Shown: in pieces, positions 61,334 through 64,000 of the stretch
Position numbering within the stretch: position 1 is the first letter of the stretch
How the letters are laid out: each line of letters opens with the position of its first letter
Assembly: GCF_001584165.1 (NCBI RefSeq)
Contig: NZ_CP013233.1
Span: 3,790,620 to 3,854,619, forward strand
Direction of reading: 5' to 3'
Length of the DNA: 64,000 nucleotides
Source: Collimonas arenae
GTDB taxonomy: Bacteria; Pseudomonadota; Gammaproteobacteria; Burkholderiales; Burkholderiaceae_D
The notes under the pieces: generated by a model
What the model was told of the DNA's origin: nothing
The model's database searches: none
The model's input: the letters and a program-made list of their open reading frames with translations, nothing else
Translations under genes and position numbers: made by a program

Positions 61334-62467
61334 ATGAATATGCTTCGAACCATTTCCATATCGGCGTGGCTGGCCATGCTGCCGATGGCGGCCGGTGCCA
61401 CCGTCGATCCGGAGGTGTTGACGCCGGTCCCCATCGTACAGGACGGGCGCCTGGAAGTCTCCAGCGCGAAAGGCGAAGGTGTCATATCTATCCACGTGTC
61501 GCGCGACTGGACGCAGCCGCAACCCGCAGTGACTCGTGCGGTCATCGTGATCCACGGCTGGCCCCGGCGCGACCTGAAGTCGCTGGAACTTGCCGCCGAG
61601 CAGTCCGGAACCGCGGCCAACGATGCCATCCTGATCACGCCGCAGTTCCTGATCCAGGCCGACATCGACGCACACCATCTGCCTGCCGATACCTTGCGCT
61701 GGGGGCCGAACGCTTGGGCGGCGGGCTACGACGCACGAGGACCGGCCGCCATCAGCTCCTTCGACGCACTCGACGCTATCCTCGCGCGACTGGCGAATCG
61801 CCAACTCTTCCCGGCGCTGCGCACGGTCGTGGTCGCGGGCCATTCAGCGGGCGGGCGCTTCGTCCAACGCTATGCCGCGGTCGGGCACGGCCAGGGGCCG
61901 CTCCTGCGCCTGGGCGTGCATCTGAGCTATGTGGTTGCCAACCCGTCGGACTACCTCTATCTCACGCCTGAGCGACCGATCGACACCAACCGGCATGCCG
62001 ATGGTGCATCGTCACAACAATGCCCAGGCGTGAACCGCTGGCCGTACGGCCTCGGTGGCGACCTGCCTCGCTACGTCTCCCAGCCGATCGACCCGCAGGC
62101 GCTGGGGCGCGACTATCTTGCGCGCGACATCGTCTATTTGCTCGGCACGGCCGACAACGATCCGGCACACCATCAGTTGGACCGGTCTTGCGCCGCCGAG
62201 GTACAGGGCACCACCCGTTTCGACAGGGGTACTCTCTACTTTTCCTATCTGTCGTCACGCCCACGTGGTGAATGGACGCAACGGCTGCTGGAAGTAGCGG
62301 GCATCGGCCACAACAGCGTCAAGATGTTTTCCTCCGCCTGTGGTCGCGCGGCGCTGTTCGATCAGGATGGCTGCGCGCCGGACCCGGATGCCGCAGCCTA
62401 TGGCCAGGCACAGGGCTACCAGGTCGGGCTGCCGCTGAAGCGCCAACAGAACGTGGTCGGCAACTAG
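61334..62467 (+). CDS. Exported alpha/beta hydrolase
   Basis: 377 residues (ATG 61340 is an alternative start). Signal peptide ending AAGAT; VIVIHGWPRRDLKSL holds the oxyanion region, VVVAGHSAGGRFVQRYA the nucleophile elbow GHSAG, and GIGHNSVKMFSS the catalytic histidine; the acid is probably in YLLGTADNDPAHH. Resembles extracellular esterases/PHB-depolymerase-like hydrolases. Base composition is clearly more GC-rich than the surrounding cassettes and like the core genome, so this module has a different origin. Confidence 0.82.
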   Translation: MNMLRTISISAWLAMLPMAAGATVDPEVLTPVPIVQDGRLEVSSAKGEGVISIHVSRDWTQPQPAVTRAVIVIHGWPRRDLKSLELAAEQSGTAANDAILITPQFLIQADIDAHHLPADTLRWGPNAWAAGYDARGPAAISSFDALDAILARLANRQLFPALRTVVVAGHSAGGRFVQRYAAVGHGQGPLLRLGVHLSYVVANPSDYLYLTPERPIDTNRHADGASSQQCPGVNRWPYGLGGDLPRYVSQPIDPQALGRDYLARDIVYLLGTADNDPAHHQLDRSCAAEVQGTTRFDRGTLYFSYLSSRPRGEWTQRLLEVAGIGHNSVKMFSSACGRAALFDQDGCAPDPDAAAYGQAQGYQVGLPLKRQQNVVGN

Positions 62468-62595
62468 GGGGAGACGGTGTCAAGGGAGCGACGGGTTAGG
62501 TCTTACAATGACATATTACTCAGTGCCAGAGCAAAAAAATGTGTCACGGCAAGACCTGACTCCATTACCTTCACACATACAGAACAGAAGTCAGA

Positions 62596-62618
62596 AAACG
62601 GCCAGAAGCAGCCGATTG
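62596..62618 (+). repeat. Array repeat, short form
   Basis: AAACGGCCAGAAGCAGCCGA, then TTG; it precedes the next gene by about 60 bp. Confidence 0.6.
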
Positions 62619-62675
62619 CCGTGACATCCAAAAACGGTTACTCAGCAGCGCCATATAACTATAGGACATATCCGC

Positions 62676-63149
62676 ATGAATCAAACAATATTTTCGCTAT
62701 TTGTGAGCATGCTTGTGATCGTCACACCTGTCGCTGAAGCCCACCATGCATGTTTGTACTTTAGCTGCAAGGATCTACAAGAGTGCAAAGAGGCTGCCGA
62801 ATGGATCGTTGAAGCGACTGTCGTCGACATCACTCACACAGGAGGCCAGGAAGAGTGTGAAACTGGTCCATATGGCCCGCTGTGCGGGTATATCGAGAAT
62901 CCGGAAATTTTGACTCTAGCTAACGCACAGGTCGTCAAAGGTAAATTCGACCTTGGACCTAACGGCGAAGCCTCAGTTTCGCGTAAAGATTCGTGCTTTT
63001 CTGGAGCGTTAGCGTCAATGAATGACAAACCTGAACTGGGAACTCAGGGCGAAAGAATTCGGTTGTATGGGGACAATTTAAACCGACCTCCGTTCATCCA
63101 TCCCGGCTATTTCTTTGTCGAATCTATCGGGAGCCGTCGTGCACCTTAA
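62676..63149 (+). CDS. Exported cysteine-rich protein of unknown function
   Basis: 157 residues: signal peptide MNQTIFSLFVSMLVIVTPVA then EAHHA; then ACLYFSCKDLQECKEAAEWI, VEATVVDITHTGG, LTLANAQVVKGKFDLGPNGE, RKDSCFSGALASMNDKPELG. Eight cysteines, probably disulphide-bonded. The VVEATVxDI...VVKG core resembles the OB-fold/TIMP-like domains of some exported proteins, but I do not claim a family. Confidence 0.65.
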   Translation: MNQTIFSLFVSMLVIVTPVAEAHHACLYFSCKDLQECKEAAEWIVEATVVDITHTGGQEECETGPYGPLCGYIENPEILTLANAQVVKGKFDLGPNGEASVSRKDSCFSGALASMNDKPELGTQGERIRLYGDNLNRPPFIHPGYFFVESIGSRRAP

Positions 63150-63155
63150 ATCTGC

Positions 63156-63177
63156 TATCGGCCAGAAGCGGAAATTG
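63156..63177 (+). repeat. Array repeat, short form
   Basis: TATCGGCCAGAAGCGGAAAT, then TG. TCTGCT just upstream pairs with AGCGGA. Confidence 0.75.
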
Positions 63178-63256
63178 GCGGGAAATATCAATTCAAAATC
63201 CCCAAAACATATTGACTTAAATAGTTAAAATTTTTTTCAACTAAAAAGGAGTGGCG

Positions 63257-63751
63257 GTGAGCTTAGAGATTGTTCAGAAATTTATGGAGCTTCCGGTCGA
63301 CCGAACAAATTGGGATGCTGATGCGTGGAAATTGGTGAGGGATGGGAGTACATTTCTTTCCGTGGATTGGGGAGAAGACACCGAAGAAATAATAAGTTCT
63401 TTGAATGACATAGTCGGAGTTCAGCATCCAATTACTGCGAGTTACGAAGTGTCATCCAATCCCGCTGGCTTTACCCATATACTCACTTATCAAGGTCGCA
63501 CTTTACAAATCTCATATGCGGCGGAAAGACATGATTGCTTTATAGTTGTGTTAACTCTGGCTGAGTTGGTAAAAGAAAATATCGATATTCGTTTCTGTAA
63601 ATATTCTATTGGAAATAGTGATCTTTGCTTTCTTCCATTGTCACCAAACGAGTGGTTAATGCTGGAAGCAAGTCATGGACAAGAGACTATCAATCACCGC
63701 TTTCTAAAGTTTCCCCAATCATTTAACGAATTTGCAACGTACATATCGTAG
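63257..63751 (+). CDS. Hypothetical protein
   Basis: 164 residues from GTG 63257, five bases after AGGAG (the GTG at 63251 is too close). VSLEIVQKFMELPVDRTNWD, PITASYEVSSNPAGFTHILT, FIVVLTLAELVKENIDIRFC, DLCFLPLSPNEWLMLEASHG. No signal peptide. Similar proteins often appear as lone cassettes or immunity-type proteins; no function claimed. Confidence 0.65.
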   Translation: MSLEIVQKFMELPVDRTNWDADAWKLVRDGSTFLSVDWGEDTEEIISSLNDIVGVQHPITASYEVSSNPAGFTHILTYQGRTLQISYAAERHDCFIVVLTLAELVKENIDIRFCKYSIGNSDLCFLPLSPNEWLMLEASHGQETINHRFLKFPQSFNEFATYIS

Positions 63752-63787
63752 CTCGGCAGATATTTCACCCCATTTGTCAGCGCAACG

Positions 63788-63875
63788 GATGTCCGCTGTG
63801 GAGAAATCCGAATGACGGCTCAGGGTCGAAATCGACCTGTTGCGGCCGGCTCAAAACGGCCAGGAGCGGCCATTT
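63788..63875 (+). repeat. Array repeat, long form
   Basis: ATGTCCGCTGTGGAGAAATC, then GGGTCGAAATCGACCTGTTG, CGGCCGGCTCAAAACGGCCA and GGAGCGGCCAT. The best-preserved long form: outer ATGTCCGCT faces AGCGGCCAT, inner GGTCGA faces TCGACC, and GGCCG faces CGGCC. Confidence 0.85.
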
Positions 63876-63967
63876 GTTAATGTATTGCAAAAAGGTACTT
63901 CACAGCTTCGGAGGTGCTACAAGCATAGGCTAAATATCTCTAGCCTGTTTTCGCTAGCAATGGCTCA

Positions 63968-64000
63968 ATGAGTAATACGGAGAGTGATTTTGGTCAAAAG
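63968..64000 (+). CDS. Possible start of a further array gene
   Basis: ATG at 63968 opens MSNTESDFGQK and is open to the window end. The location, about 90 bp after a repeat, fits a new module, but eleven codons without a ribosome site are weak support. Confidence 0.3.
   Translation, partial: MSNTESDFGQK

Noticed and set aside
44130..63880. Array repeats as a CRISPR array
   Set aside because: Copies are 300-1500 bp apart with genes between, are imperfect, and vary in length.
44100..64000. Ordinary integron array with attC sites
   Set aside because: I looked for GTTRRRY and RYYYAAC pairs at the junctions; isolated look-alikes (near 43690, 47525, 48600) do not pair up or repeat, and no integron integrase is in the window. 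A diverged class cannot be excluded.

Overview
The window looks like a chromosome segment of a betaproteobacterium of the Burkholderiales, most likely Oxalobacteraceae (Collimonas/Herbaspirillum-like). This is inferred from the housekeeping genes (trmB, thiL-pgpA, pncC, pyrF, lemA-TPM operon, dacB, mgtA), from GC-rich core codon use, and from dispersed palindromes of the type ATTCCCGCG-AA-CGCGGGAAT. No rRNA gene and no CRISPR array is visible.

Layout. 1-2.6 kb: TetR regulator, short-chain dehydrogenase and zinc-type quinone oxidoreductase on the minus strand, with a shared palindromic operator in two places. 2.6-6.1 kb: accessory and decayed DNA: a secreted small protein, a broken zinc-ribbon gene, two diverged paralogues interleaved with small membrane proteins, a phage baseplate remnant and tRNA-Gly(CCC). 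6.3-25.3 kb: core genes, ending in a tripartite RND efflux operon. 25.3-26.4 kb: an AT-richer junction without a recognisable gene. 26.4-36.6 kb: a defence-like island: a 1157-residue GHKL-ATPase-like protein followed by two receiver proteins, the second fused to a nucleoside-phosphorylase/nucleosidase domain; a membrane patatin with a small membrane partner; an AbiJ-type protein; a 3'-5' exoribonuclease-like protein; a cREC protein. 37.2-43.2 kb: a Tn7-like transposition module (XRE regulator, TnsA, TnsB, TnsC and two TniQ proteins). 43.7-64.0 kb: a cassette-like array.

The array is the most unusual part. About twenty small genes, nearly all on the plus strand and mostly one per module (acetyltransferases, NUDIX, ATP-grasp, CPBP-like, DUF6678, DUF7660, DUF4431, many secreted unknowns), are separated by more than twenty copies of one hairpin-forming repeat whose core is TCGGCCAGNAGCGGAC. 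The repeat has a short form, a form with a conserved downstream tail, and a long form with an outer inverted arm. An IS1182-type element and two 140-bp MITE-like elements with the same terminal repeats all sit at the same GGCC position inside the repeat. Two different genes carry the same 94-bp leader, as if genes had been exchanged behind a shared flank. The gene content resembles integron cassettes, but I see no classical attC core and no integron integrase, so the mobilising mechanism is unknown.

Quality caution: at least seven places need one extra base to restore a well-known reading frame, and every case is a one-base deletion. Sequencing error is more likely than real pseudogenisation. 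Genes at these places are annotated across the shift.
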